Origin: Ostrinia nubilalis
Lineage: Eukaryota; Arthropoda; Insecta; Lepidoptera; Crambidae
DNA: 64,000 nucleotides
NCBI RefSeq assembly: GCF_963855985.1
Contig: NC_087118.1
Coordinates: 2,170,001 to 2,234,000 of the forward strand
Direction of reading: 5' to 3'
Of this stretch, positions 21,541 through 31,634 are shown piece after piece. A program made the position numbers and the translations under genes. A model generated the notes under the pieces. The model was not told where the DNA came from, made no database searches, and saw nothing but the letters and a program-made list of their open reading frames with translations. Positions within the stretch are counted from its first letter, which is position 1; each line of letters begins with the position of its first letter.

Positions 21541-21785
21541 CTGTCTTGAGGTTTTCTTTATTGGAGACTTTTACATGAAGAGGAAACTCTGTCAAAACTT
21601 CATCTGGCAAGATGGGATTGCTCAATTCCAGTGTTGGAATAGCTGAGTTCTTCAGCCGAGTTCCTTTGGCATTGAAGGATTCAGGAGTGAAGTGCCCACC
21701 ACAAACAAACTTAAGTTGGTGTAACTTTTCAATAGGTACATATGCTAAGTCTTCTATGCCAGCATTTTTAACCCACATTCGACAA
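21541..21785 (-). pseudogene. THAP-domain exon (second half of the zinc finger)
   Basis: After the acceptor (cttatttcag) it reads CRMWVKNAGIEDL, LHQLKFVCGGHFTPESF and TRLKNSAIPTLELS. The tryptophan, the C and H of the C2CH zinc site (FVCGGHF), and a 'SAIPTL' block equivalent to the conserved AVPTIF box identify a THAP domain, which binds the element's DNA. The exon ends at donor gtatgat after NLKTG in phase 1. It is preceded by a short exon at 22020-22056 with the RFP motif. Confidence 0.82.
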
Positions 21786-22019
21786 CTGAAATAAGAAATA
21801 CCTATTAGAAAAGAAAAAGAATAACAAACTGAAATTTATTCATCAACTAATTTCTTTTAGTATTGTTATGCAATTCATTTACAGAGTACGAAACAAAATA
21901 CTGAAATTAAAAATTGGTTATGGTTATTTACTGTATGATTAAAAATATTAATCCCAGCCTTTAAGTTTACACAATCAGTAAAATTATCTTGTAATAAATG
22001 AGTGTTATTAGAAACTTAC

Positions 22020-22056
22020 CGGTCAGAATCCAGAGGAAACCTACTCAAAAGTAAGT
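22020..22056 (-). pseudogene. Short THAP exon fragment with RFP motif
   Basis: Ends at donor gtaagtttc and reads SRFPLDSD, the 'FHRFP' part of a THAP domain, joining in phase with the exon at 21785. The two first cysteines must lie further upstream; I could not find them on the minus strand. Confidence 0.5.
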
Positions 22057-22815
22057 GTCAATGCCCTGGTTCATGCATTTACCAGTTTTGAAAGTACATT
22101 TACATTTTGTTGTTTTTAATGAAAAATAGATTTGTAATAGATCTAATATTTCAAGTAAGTAGATAACATACCCATTAAACAGAAAAGTAAATAAGAGTTT
22201 AAACTTCTGTAGAAGTTGAAACACAGCTTATTTAAAAGAGTCTCTATCTCACAAAAAACATAACACTGAACAGCAAACTTTATCACGCCCGATACGGAGG
22301 AACTTAATCAACTCAACGTAAACGACAGAAAAGTTTATTTACAGTAATATTGCACCAAATCTGAGAAAATAACTTCACACGAATCAATTCGCCGGTTAAA
22401 AACTCAAACTCAATTGACAGACATTTTTTTTCATTTGTCAAACTAACAATACTACCAACATAAGGACACTAAACAATTATTTTTAGTATGGTGGTATTGA
22501 TCCGCGGGTTCCCCTGCTATAGTGAAATCAATCCAAAATGCACTTTATTGCTTTAGGCATAAGGTTGTATATCAATTGCTACATATAGAGACTAGTCTTT
22601 GTATGAGAAGTGTCTACCCACTGGTTTCCGTCCTTGGTTAGGCTTGACTTGGCTGCAAATTGTTCCGCGCGCAGGCGATGACCTTTGCCCTCCACGCGTT
22701 TGGTTGACCGTTGGATTGAGACTTCGTTTTTTAGGCGGAATATTAGTCCTGTCACGGTTTTGTTCAGGGAATTTAGTCGAACAATAAAAAGATTTGATTT
22801 TAGAATAATAGGTTT
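22057..22815. other. No gene seen
   Basis: Non-coding. It contains CTACCAACATAA at 22452-22463, repeated in the same orientation at 15311-15322 on the far side of the P-like gene. Confidence 0.5.
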
Positions 22816-22819
22816 ATAG

Positions 22820-23169
22820 TGTTACAAAAATACCTTTGTTACTAAATATCGTTGTCAAATTCCATTAGTATTCCAAATACCACTATCAATTTATTTTACT
22901 GGCAACTGTAACAAAATAGCGTTGCGGAATATTTATAATAACGATAACGTTACCGTTATCGTTATTTCACTACTGGTAACACTTTCTCCCCTCCTAATAT
23001 CACTGTTTAGACTCAATAGTCTCTGGCTGCTCGGGCATTCGATCACTGGCGGTCGATTAGTACGGTCGTAAGTGAAATACTGTGAAACACTGTGTGGCAT
23101 TGAATGATTTTGTGAAAATAAAAGGTGTGGTATAACCAAACGAAGTTCTTTCTTAAACGACACCTTTCA
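22820..23169 (+). repeat. Left LTR of the 4-kb element
   Basis: 350 bp, TG...CA ends. It contains an internal palindrome, GATAACG-TTACCG-TTATC-like, at about 22940-22963. The following bases (tctcagaagtgggatagcgg) sit where a primer-binding site is expected, but I do not recognise the tRNA. Confidence 0.88.
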
Positions 23170-23445
23170 TCTCAGAAGTGGGATAGCGGTAACAAGGTAC
23201 GTAAACAGTTTTTCTACCTCTTTTTTTTGTTGCTTTGTTATCGCCCATTTGCCCACTGAATGTTTAAAATTATATTAATGCATGAGAAATACAACAAGAC
23301 CTATATTACCCTTATGTAATCCAAGATCTTTTGGCCGGGATACTCCCGGTAAATGTAGCAAAGCGACTTGATCGTTTAAGCAAATAGAATATTCAGTTTA
23401 CTCATTCCCCTTTGTATTATTGAATAAAGCACTTTACGACTAGAA

Positions 23446-24404
23446 TTATGCTAGCAGTGCTGGTATAGAATGAGTGTACTCACTTGTAATCTCAAGTGCA
23501 AGATCGGTGCTCTCAAGGGTACTTGTGATGGCGTCTATCCAGCGGGTTGGCGATCGACCGCGTGCTCTCCTGCCTTCCAGCTGGCCCTGAACTACCAGTC
23601 TCTCCATCGAGTTCTCATTTGTAGAGACGTGACCAAAGAATTTCAGTATTCGTAGTTGCACAGTTGACGATAGTCTGTCTTTAACATCTTTAACATGAAG
23701 CTCTTTGAGGATGGATACATTGGTGCGAAATGCCGTCCACGGGATCTTTAGGAGGCGTCTCCAGCACCACATCTCTAATGCATCGATTTTACAGCGATCC
23801 TGCAATCTCAGAGACCAAGTTTCGGCTCCATAGAGAAAGATTGGGAACACAAGGCATCTCATCAATCTGACTTTAGTCTTCTTGGTAATTCTCCGGTCTC
23901 CCATATTTTACTGCAGATGATATATTATAAGACATCAACCCCAGATTCTCCCATCGCCTTGAGGACCTCGATTGGGATTTCATCGCAACCTATGGCTTTA
24001 TTGCATTAAAGGTGTTTAATTGCTGCTCGTACTTCATCCCGCATGATTTCGGGTTCACGGTCATGTATATTGTGGGAAAAACATGTGAATTTTGGTGCTA
24101 AATTGCTGGAAAATAGTGACTGGCAATATTCCTTCCACACATTCACGATATCCTATAACTCCGTAACCGTTGTCCCAACGGTGTCCTCAATAGCCCACGA
24201 CTTAGGTTTAAATTGACGTGTAATGTATCGCACCTTATCATGCAGATCTTTGGTTTGATATTTATCGGAGTGCTGTTCCAATTCATCACATATCCTACTC
24301 AGATGGTTATTGAGGTCACGTCGGCAAGCGGCCTGTATGATAGCTGACTTGGCATTAAGCTTTGTAATGCTAGCACCACTGGCTCTGTTTTCGGCGCTCT
24401 TCAA
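23446..24404 (-). pseudogene. RTE-type non-LTR reverse transcriptase fragments
   Basis: Three pieces of one family are read on the minus strand: 24153-24404 (LNNHLSRICDELEQHSDKYQ), about 23940-24010 (DEIPIEVLKAMGESG, the start of the RT domain) and 23446-23904 (PIFLYGAETWSLRLQDRCKI, then ALEMWCWRRLLKIPWTAFRT, the C-terminal end). Most of the RT core between the second and third pieces is deleted, and stops separate them. Dead fragment carried inside the 4-kb LTR element. Confidence 0.82.
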
Positions 24405-24423
24405 ATGATTTATAAAATAGTCT

Positions 24424-24530
24424 TAATGCCGATGGGCCATGTGTCCTTGATTTTAATTATGAAGTGTTAGCGGCCAAGTGTGCCGATGGGCTAATGCGTC
24501 CTTGATTTTAATTATGAAGCGTGAAGGTGC
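24424..24530. repeat. Short tandem duplication (~55 bp x 2)
   Basis: 'gccgatggg..atg.gtcct' followed by 'tgattttaattatgaag.g' occurs twice in succession. Confidence 0.6.
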
Positions 24531-25139
24531 GTCCATAGTTGGTATTAGTTTCTATTTTTAACTTGCTGACTAACTTTTAGCCTTTTTAGTTTTTATATAA
24601 TGAATACCCGCCTAATATTGAAGGGCTATGTATGCCCATTTAGGAGACGTACTGGGTGTGCTTGCAGACTTCCAGTAAGATTTTGCTGGTATGTCAAGCG
24701 AGCCATCCAGTCGACATAAAAGTTGTGTATGAAGGTTACACTGAGTAAAACACAAACATAACATCTTTATTTGTGAAGAATCAGTAAAATAGTTACATGT
24801 AACAGTAGAATTACCATGATTTGCACAAAGAGCATAAAATAATTGTCCAACAATAGATTATTAGATTCTTATGTTGATCTTGGATCAAACTTGAGTTTAA
24901 TATGATGTGAACATAGCCCCAATAAAATGTTGAGTTGATGCTTGTCGTACAGTTTATTCCGTCGAGAACTTTATTTCACAGTTGAGGACAATGACGTCTG
25001 AAGATGAAACCGGTACAGCAACCGGGACGCCCGTCAGCTGACGACGAAATAAGCGAGCCAAGCCGATGAAGCTATCTTCGTCGTCCAGTAAGAAGGCGTC
25101 ACCACGATCGTCTTCCATGGGACGAGGGTCGCAGCCGCT

Positions 25140-25275
25140 GCCAGCGGCTGGGCGCGCGGTCGAGCCGCGAGGATCGCAGCCGCAGCAAGCGGTTGGACGC
25201 ACGATCGAGCCGCGAGGATCGCAGCCGTAGCAAGCGGCTGGGCGCGCGGTCGAGCCGCGAGGATCGCAGCCGTAG
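25140..25275. repeat. Three 45-bp GC-rich tandem repeats, open on both strands
   Basis: The unit contains 'gtcgagccgcgaggatcgca'. Being a multiple of three it encodes a 15-residue repeat on the minus strand (CDPRGSTARPAACYG, inside a 126-codon open frame, 24954-25334) and an Arg/Ser-rich repeat on the plus strand (ARSSREDRSRSKRLG). Which strand, if either, is coding cannot be decided; the GC content stands out from the surroundings. Confidence 0.65.
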
Positions 25276-25394
25276 CCGTGGCCGGGATCCGTTACCACGC
25301 CGTGGCAGGTACAGCACTGCGTGTCGCAGCGCACGACAAGACGAGCCGCGGAGCCGGAGTCAGAGTGAACATTGCAGCCATCACAGAAGGTTAA

Positions 25395-25880
25395 AAGTCC
25401 ATGTGTTTATAGTGGGCTCGAAATGATTCGAGCTTAATGTAAACAATGGCATGATTGTAAGGCTGGTTATTGTGGGCATGCCGGGCACTAGGATGTGCCG
25501 CCTAATGAAAATCAATAGCCAGTCCTTGCAGTGATAAACGTGGGATCGAGTCTGAATAATTAAGTCCATGTGTTCATAGTGGGCCCGAAAGGATTCGAGC
25601 TTAATGTAAACAATGGCATGATTGTAAGGCTGGTTATTGTGGGCATGCCGGGCACTAGGATGTGCCGCCTAATGAAAATCAATAGCCAGTCCTTGCAGTG
25701 ATAAACGTGGGATCGAGTCTCAATATTTAAGTCCATGTGTTAATAGTGAGCCCGAAAGGATTCGAGCTTAATGTAAACATAATGGCATGATTGTTAGACT
25801 GGTTATTGTGGGCATGCCGGGCACTATGATGTGCCGCCTAAGGAAAATCAATCACCAGTGATAAACATGGGATCGAGTCC
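25395..25880. repeat. Three tandem copies of a 167-bp unit
   Basis: Units start 'aagtccatgtgt' at 25395, 25562 and 25729 and include 'ggcatgccgggcactaggat'. The third copy is more diverged and shorter. Non-coding interior of the LTR element. Confidence 0.88.
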
Positions 25881-26227
25881 CTAAGCTAATGAATGATATA
25901 GGTCGGGAACAATGATGTGTCTCGTATTTTTGATTTTAGAGACTATGGCCATAATTGGGACAAGGACGTCCCGCCCAGGGATCAATGATTAATATAATGA
26001 ATTATTTTAATTATGATGTTTATAGAATTATAAGTTAGTAAGGTCCAGCAGTGGACTGTAAAGGGCTGTTGATGATGATGATGATGAAGGTTATAGATTT
26101 ATATTGATAATATCTCCATTTTAAAGTAATATAAACAATGGCATGATTGTTAGGCTGGTTATGATTGTTGGTTGATTGTTAGGACATGATTATTAGGATG
26201 TAGTGACGACGGTACGTACGTGTTTCG

Positions 26228-26345
26228 TTCGTTCGTTTCAGCCAAATGACGTCCACTGCTGGACAAAGGCCTCTCCCAAGGTTTTCCACAATGAACGGTC
26301 CTGCGCTGCCCGCATCCAGTGGGTACATCAACATCAGTACATCAA
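26228..26345. repeat. Dispersed repeat fragment ('ccactgctggacaaaggcct')
   Basis: The same motif occurs, reversed, at about 38720-38785 and 41895-41970. I recognise it as common in lepidopteran sequence, from memory only. Confidence 0.6.
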
Positions 26346-26876
26346 CGTACGTGTTTAGTAATATTTATTATAAATGAAATATTTTCATTTGGAGCCTTGT
26401 TTTCAGATGTTTATATAATTATAAGTTAGTAAGGTTATAGATTTATATTGATAATAATATAATATCTATTTTTTATTTAAAGTTTATTAACCAACGAAGG
26501 GACTCGTTGGTGATCGGATGGCCGAGTTGTTACAAAAATACCTTTGTTACTAAATATCGTTGTCAAATTCCATTAGTATTCCAAATACCACTATCAATTT
26601 ATTTTACTGGCAACTGTAACAAAATAGCGTTGCGGAATATTTATAATAACGATAACGTTTCCGTTATCGTTATTTCACTACTGGTAACACTTTCTCCCCT
26701 CCTAATATCACTGTTTAGACTCAATAGCTCTGCTCGGGCATTCGATCACTGGCGGTCGATTAGTACGGTCGTAAGTGAAATACTGTGAAACACTGTGTGG
26801 CATTGAATGATTTTGTGAAAATAAAAGGTGTGGTATAACCAAACGAAGTTCTTTCTTAAACGACACCTTTCAATAG

Positions 26877-27853
26877 ATTTACCATGTTTGAATATAAATA
26901 CAATGCAATCAAGTTAATAGTTCGGGAGGCGAAAAAGGTCTGTCGTTGGAGTGCGAATTTGACAGCTCGGCGCGGGAGCGCCATGAAGCTAAAGATAAAA
27001 ATGGAGGGCAGAGTTGGAACAAAAACTTGAGTCAAATACCTACTTATATCTATCTCGCTCTCTGCGGCCCTACCTCTCTTTTTAGTGTGAACTGTAGTAT
27101 TGCTATCTTCTGATTTAAATCTCCTTGTAAATTCTTCGAAATAGCCAATTCACTAACCAAATCAGAAGTTAAACAAATAAATAATTAATATTTGAAACTA
27201 AGATTACCTAGTTAAATAAAAAAATCACAAAATTGTCGACCATTTAGGCTTAATGTGTTGGCGAATCAGGGAATTACAATCCCAATTCCTGGGTAATCGG
27301 TACCATGTGGCAACATCGGCCCAATCCGGCCCATCATGGCGGTTGTTTACTATTTTGTTTATTAAGCAGTTAATTTCGTTTGAGATTGTTTACAGGAAAT
27401 AATCATTGTTTTATCACAAGAATTGGTGCAAAATTTTGTAGTGCGTGGTTGCGGTAGTACGTGGTGTCCTGGAAGTGACATAAGATTCCACGCGTAAGTG
27501 TTTATTTCGTGATTTCCGACATTGGATCATTGTAAACATTTTTCACATTTTTTACAGTAATTTCTTCCTAAAACGTTTTACCAGTAATTACACTTATCAT
27601 TTTTAATGATACCTATGTCAAGAAATAAAGATTTTACATTGGTTTCATTGAATTTGAGCAATTTTATATTTTTTGTTTATTTAGAAAGAGCGAGTCTGCC
27701 CACAGAGAGCGAGATAGTGATACTTAGTTTGTGCTTCAAGTAGGTATTCGGAGTGTGGCCTCCATTTTTATCTGTAGCTTCATGGGGAGCGCCCACGTTA
27801 CGCGCTGTGATTGGTCCATAGATCAGCAGCGACATTATGGCGTAGACAACTGT
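26877..27853. repeat. Imperfect inverted repeat around a THAP-like exon
   Basis: About 26975-27085 and 27680-27810 are imperfect inverted copies (shared 'atgaagctaaagataaaaat' / 'atttttatctgtagcttcat' and 'atctatctcgctctctg' / 'cagagagcgagatagt'). They enclose about 600 bp including the exon candidate at 27393-27493. Limits are approximate. Confidence 0.5.
27393..27493 (+). CDS. Candidate first THAP exon (N-terminal zinc half)
   Basis: Between an acceptor-like tttacag and a strong donor (gtaagtg at 27494) the frame reads VRGCGSTWCPGSDIRFH. A C-x4-C pair followed by 'IRFH' is how a THAP domain starts (C..C...FHRFP), and it is just what is missing from the P-like gene at 15.6-22 kb, though it is on the opposite strand 5 kb away. 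It may be the first exon of another copy or have been displaced by inversion. No ATG in frame is obvious. Confidence 0.4.
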
Positions 27854-28342
27854 GTATATGTTACGGTTAATGTGATAAATTGAAAATTATTAATAATAAC
27901 CGGCTATTATGAATAATTACCGACAGTCGCGGTAAAAGTGATAAATTAATCACATTTAACAGTGATTATTTAATAATTCAACCTTAGTACTAACAAATTT
28001 CATAAAAGAGAACAACATCTTGTGTACGTGCTCGTGTACAGCCAAACTTTTGAACGTTTTGATATCATATATTAATATAATTGGGCATAATGAGTTTAGA
28101 ATGTTTCTTGCATAATATTACTTTTCCATGATGCCTATAACATAATGTTTTGATTTAAAGTGAAAAATAGGTTAAGGTGCGGCGGGGGTGGCCCTTGGGC
28201 CACCCCTAAGCCGCCTATTTAGTTTTATACACACATAAATGACCTCATATTAATCACATTTACCAAAGCATGCGGTAATTATTCATAATAACCGGCGATT
28301 ATTCATAATTTTCACATTTATCACTTTGACCGTAACATATAC
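27854..28342. mobile_element. 489-bp MITE with ~70-bp inverted ends
   Basis: Ends start GTATATGTTACGGT; the inverted copies match over about 70 bp with some differences (shared 'ttattatgaataattaccg'). At about 28172-28212 it holds a GC-rich hairpin (gggggtggccc / gggccacccc). No target duplication is clear. Confidence 0.75.
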
Positions 28343-28845
28343 ATTTATTTTGACAGATTACCTACGTATCTACACTTCGTAGTGAACAATATTAATTATT
28401 ATAAATTAAAATCAAGTGGAATATTATTAAAAGAAAGTAGTGCCCTACGAATATTAATACGATGAAGTTATTATTAAGCAGTAGTATGCTACTGCCACAC
28501 ATGTGTTAACGTTAGCGATGATGTTGATATTCAATTGCGCGTTACTTAAGGCATTAAATGAAAAAAAAAAGTGCGTTGGCTACGTTAAGGTTATATCGCT
28601 GGTAAGAGGTGATTTTATTGTTGTAACTTGATTGGTAATTTGTTCCAAAACTTTATTGATAGTTCACCATTTAATTCACAAGTTTAAAAAATATTCACCT
28701 CATAAAAATAGCTTACTTATCTACTTAAAAATACCTCGTCCTGTGGTTTGGGCTGTGCGTTAATAGATCACTATGTCAGTCAGTCAGTCGGTCACCTTTG
28801 AGTTATATATATTTAGATTAATTAGAACAAAATAAAATAACTCAC

Positions 28846-28944
28846 CGTTACGCCAGTTTGGTCACAAATATCTTTTACTCGGCAACCACTTCTTCTTAGC
28901 GCAATTATGCGCTCCCTTTCAACTCTAGTAAGTTGAGGCGCCAT
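28846..28944 (-). CDS. Helix-turn-helix first exon of a Tc1/mariner-like transposase or similar
   Basis: Starts at the ATG at 28944 and reads MAPQLTRVERERIIALRR, then SGCRVKDICDQTGVT, ending exactly at a donor (gtgagtt) in phase 0. The composition and spacing fit the first DNA-binding helix-turn-helix of Tc1/mariner-type transposases (arginine-rich, 'RIIALRRSG'). No following exon was found on the minus strand before the MITE at 28342, so this is an orphan fragment or the gene is truncated. Confidence 0.55.
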
Positions 28945-29734
28945 TATTTAAAAAAAAAATGCAATGTCTAACACCTTCAGCTGTATTGATGCGACTGTTG
29001 TAGGGCCGGCAGAGGCGCGTACGCAGGGGGTGTGGCTTACCCTCGATGAAACATTTCTATTGGCGCTTAGCTTATGTCAGATCAAACATTGGCTAATTTG
29101 GGCATACTGTAGAAAATCTACCAATAATGACAAAGCGACTTTCTTTCTAACACTACTTAGGCGTCGTAGTTATAGTTATGTATAATGGATACTTTGATGT
29201 GCTGCACACTGTGATTCACGCTCCGTACTAAGGCGGCCATAAATACTTAACTTCAAAATAAAGTGGTTTTCTTTATTTTATACGTTGAAACATGTTAGAA
29301 TATACACAAATAATTAAAATTTCAACATAATTATGATATTTCGCAACACAAATGTCTACTTTCAAGTGAAAAAATGTCTCATAGTAATTTTGTTTTAGAC
29401 AAAAAAATGTAAAACATTTAATACTGCGACTTTTAATGTTAGAATGTTGTAATAATGGTTATTTATATGAATAGTTAACTATAAAGGTATAAAATAAAAT
29501 TGCAAGAATACTTATAATTAATTTTAAATACATAACAATTCCAATTTTCAACACAAAAAATAATATTTTAAATACATAACAAATCCAGTGCACATTTTGA
29601 TAGGGCATCTTTTTTTAACTCTTAACTTACGTAGACTTGATAAGAGGGGGTCTGAATGAAGAAGAAGCCTATTGACCTAATCTTTATTGGTCAAGATGCG
29701 GCTCAATTTTCGTGTGTAATTGCGTCTAAATGAT
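28945..29734. other. No gene seen
   Basis: AT-rich; a 73-codon frame at 28964-29185 has no features. Just upstream, at 28763-28795, lies a (cagt)n-containing repeat tail. Confidence 0.5.
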
Positions 29735-30142
29735 TTAATGTGTTTGTTCTTCAGACAACTCCACGATTGCCAATAAAGCGTGATCTATAACATTAGTACC
29801 ATGGACTAGTACTTTGTGAACGGAAGCAGGTATATTATACCAAGGATACTTGGCAACTAATTGTCGAGCTGTCTCTAAAGCGAACTCTTCGAATTTCGTC
29901 TTATTAATGTTATATGTTGAATTTAGACACTGAAGTATGGTCCAGCACCGATCTAGTAGACTTTTCTTGATACCAGTAATTTCAGTTGAAATTTCAGAGT
30001 TCAAGAAAAACCATCTAGCGTCATCGTGATGAGGTAAACGAAAATCAGTTAGCTCAACATCAATATTTTCGACATTATTCAACCAATTAGAGTGCTTTTC
30101 TATTAATTTATATTTAGTTCGAATTGCTTTTGCCCATAAAAA
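29735..30142 (-). CDS. Unassigned protein fragment, probably transposon-associated
   Basis: Open from an acceptor-like 'gaatttag' at about 30143, through FLWAKAIRTKYKLIEKHSNW and EFALETARQLVAKYPWYNIP, to ASVHKVLVHGTNVIDHALLA and a stop at 29735. The 'YPWYxxPxSVHKxLxHG' pattern resembles uncharacterised insect proteins that I believe accompany transposons, from memory and without a named family. Helical and acidic at the N-terminus. Neighbours are MITEs and a helix-turn-helix exon on the same strand downstream, which need not be related. Confidence 0.5.
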   Translation of the reverse strand, partial: FLWAKAIRTKYKLIEKHSNWLNNVENIDVELTDFRLPHHDDARWFFLNSEISTEITGIKKSLLDRCWTILQCLNSTYNINKTKFEEFALETARQLVAKYPWYNIPASVHKVLVHGTNVIDHALLAIVELSEEQTH

Positions 30143-30282
30143 CTAAATTCGTGTAGGTACATACATAGTTAATTTTACCACTTAAAGTCTCTAAATCAAT
30201 ATTTTCAACGTTATCCGCTAGGCACGAATTTTCGATCATATTGTTAAAAATATGATAATTTTTTCCTTTGAACTACTCTATA

Positions 30283-30964
30283 CAGGGTGGAAACGTTAAG
30301 TGATCTCACTCGATTATTTCTAAACTATACAAGATATCGAAAAACTGATTACTGATTCTGAAAGTGCTTCACAAGCTCTTTCAAACGGTACCAATAATTG
30401 GTTACATAATAAAGTGGATCTATCCAAAAATTCAATGTTTCCATCTTCCATACATTTAGTAAAACCACATAATATTAAAAACTATACAAGATATTCAAAA
30501 ACTGGTTACTGATCCTGAAAGCGCTTCACGAGCTCTATCCAACGGTACCAATAATAGGTTACAAAATAAACTGGATCCATCCGAAAATTCAATGTTTCCA
30601 GCTTCCATACATTTAGAACAGCCACAGTCATGGCACTCATGTCTTGTTAATATTATAGCAAGTAGAAGCTTAAAACCGATGTTTTCCAATAATAATTTTA
30701 AATAAGAATGCAATTTACGAGTTCTTTTTAAGTGTTTATTATTCAATAAAAAAAATTAATACTTCTATTCATTGTTTGGCTGGCATACATTTAGTATGGA
30801 GGCTGAAAATATTAAATTTTCGGATAGATCCACTTAATTCTGTGACCTAATATTGGTACCGTTGGATAGAGCTGATGAAGCACTTTCAGGATCAGTAACC
30901 AGTTTTTCAATATCTTGTATAGTTTAGAAATAATCGAATGAGATCACTTATCGTTTCCACCCTG
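30283..30964. mobile_element. 682-bp MITE with TA flanks and an internal duplication
   Basis: Inverted ends CAGGGTGGAAACG (30283 inward) and CGTTTCCACCCTG (to 30964), TA on each side, with homology of the arms over about 180 bp. The left arm is duplicated: 30323-30461 and 30480-30617 are about 90% alike. The TA target and the ends suggest a Tc1/mariner-type MITE. A minus-strand open frame (30495-30746) looks accidental. Confidence 0.8.
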
Positions 30965-31634
30965 TATAGAGTGCCAAAGGTCAATATCATCATCCTCGAA
31001 ACGAAACATTTGAAAATTGTACCTAAAACAACATAAAAGTAATATTTAAAAAATGTTTTATTTTTAATACTACCGAAAATTACACTTTGATACCCTATAA
31101 CTTAAAAAGAGGCAAAAAGCGGCAGATGAAACATATATGCCCTTATTAAGGACAGTCTCTTCTATTTAAAAAAAATAATTCATGGCATTACAAGGCATTT
31201 CAAAAGTTATAAGTCTAATTGAAATAGAAGTTAAGGATTTTTTTTTTCGAAAAAAGTGGCTCTCTAAAAAAATTAAATAAAAATAAACGGAGCATTATAA
31301 AAAATAAAAATGGTTGATAATAAAAGTACATAGCCTTGTTCTTGAACCTCCATATGATCAACACACTTAAACATTTGATTTGGCACAGTAACACTCAATA
31401 ACATAGTGATTAACTTTCGACGACTCACATCTCGCGGTAAATAGACTCGAGATGCCCTCACTTCCGATGCACAAAAGTGAATGAAACCTTGACCTTATTA
31501 CATTACTATTTATAGTTTTTGATAGCTTGGTTACTAGTGAATAACCTAGGGATATCATCGGACCCGGATTAGACAGTGACATTTTTGGATTTTTGGCCTA
31601 TGGGTGAATCACCGTGCGTGTGTACCTGTCAATT
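30965..31634. other. No gene seen
   Basis: AT-rich, with no recognisable frame, repeat or RNA gene. Confidence 0.5.

Larger units (their letters stand above)
15652..22056 (-). pseudogene. P-element-like THAP transposase gene (spliced, disrupted)
   Basis: A multi-exon gene read on the minus strand: THAP exons at 22020-22056 and 21541-21785, short exons at 21267-21320, 20090-20242 and 19005-19091, a coiled-coil exon at 18613-18887 continuing at 17585 after removal of a hAT element, then the large catalytic exon to about 16045 and a frameshifted C-terminus to the TAA at 15652. Each splice site has GT-AG ends, and the phases agree across all junctions (phase 2 once, then phase 1 throughout), which is strong evidence for a real gene. 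P-type transposases bind DNA by the THAP zinc domain and cut with an RNase H-like DDE core. It could be a P-like transposon or a gene derived from one. The hAT insertion and the frameshifts make it non-functional in this copy. Confidence 0.85.
22820..26872 (+). mobile_element. 4,053-bp LTR-bounded non-autonomous retroelement
   Basis: Direct terminal repeats at 22820-23169 (350 bp) and 26528-26872 (345 bp), starting TGTTACAAAAATACC and ending ACACCTTTCA, differ by one substitution and a 5-bp deletion. ATAG flanks both sides (22816-22819, 26873-26876) as a 4-bp target duplication. The interior holds no gag, protease, RT or integrase of its own: only an antisense RTE fragment, two sets of tandem repeats and dispersed-repeat pieces. 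It must depend on enzymes from elsewhere. The strand is arbitrary, since neither primer site nor purine tract is clear. Confidence 0.88.

Noticed and set aside
24954..25334. Direct repeats of 45 bp as a CRISPR array
   Set aside because: No unique spacers; simple tandem repetition in a eukaryotic retroelement.
26507..26788. 93-codon frame overlapping the right LTR
   Set aside because: It lies within LTR sequence and is not preserved in the other LTR (frame changes by the 5-bp difference).
30495..30746. 83-codon cysteine-containing frame
   Set aside because: It lies wholly in a duplicated MITE arm; no equivalent in the other copies.
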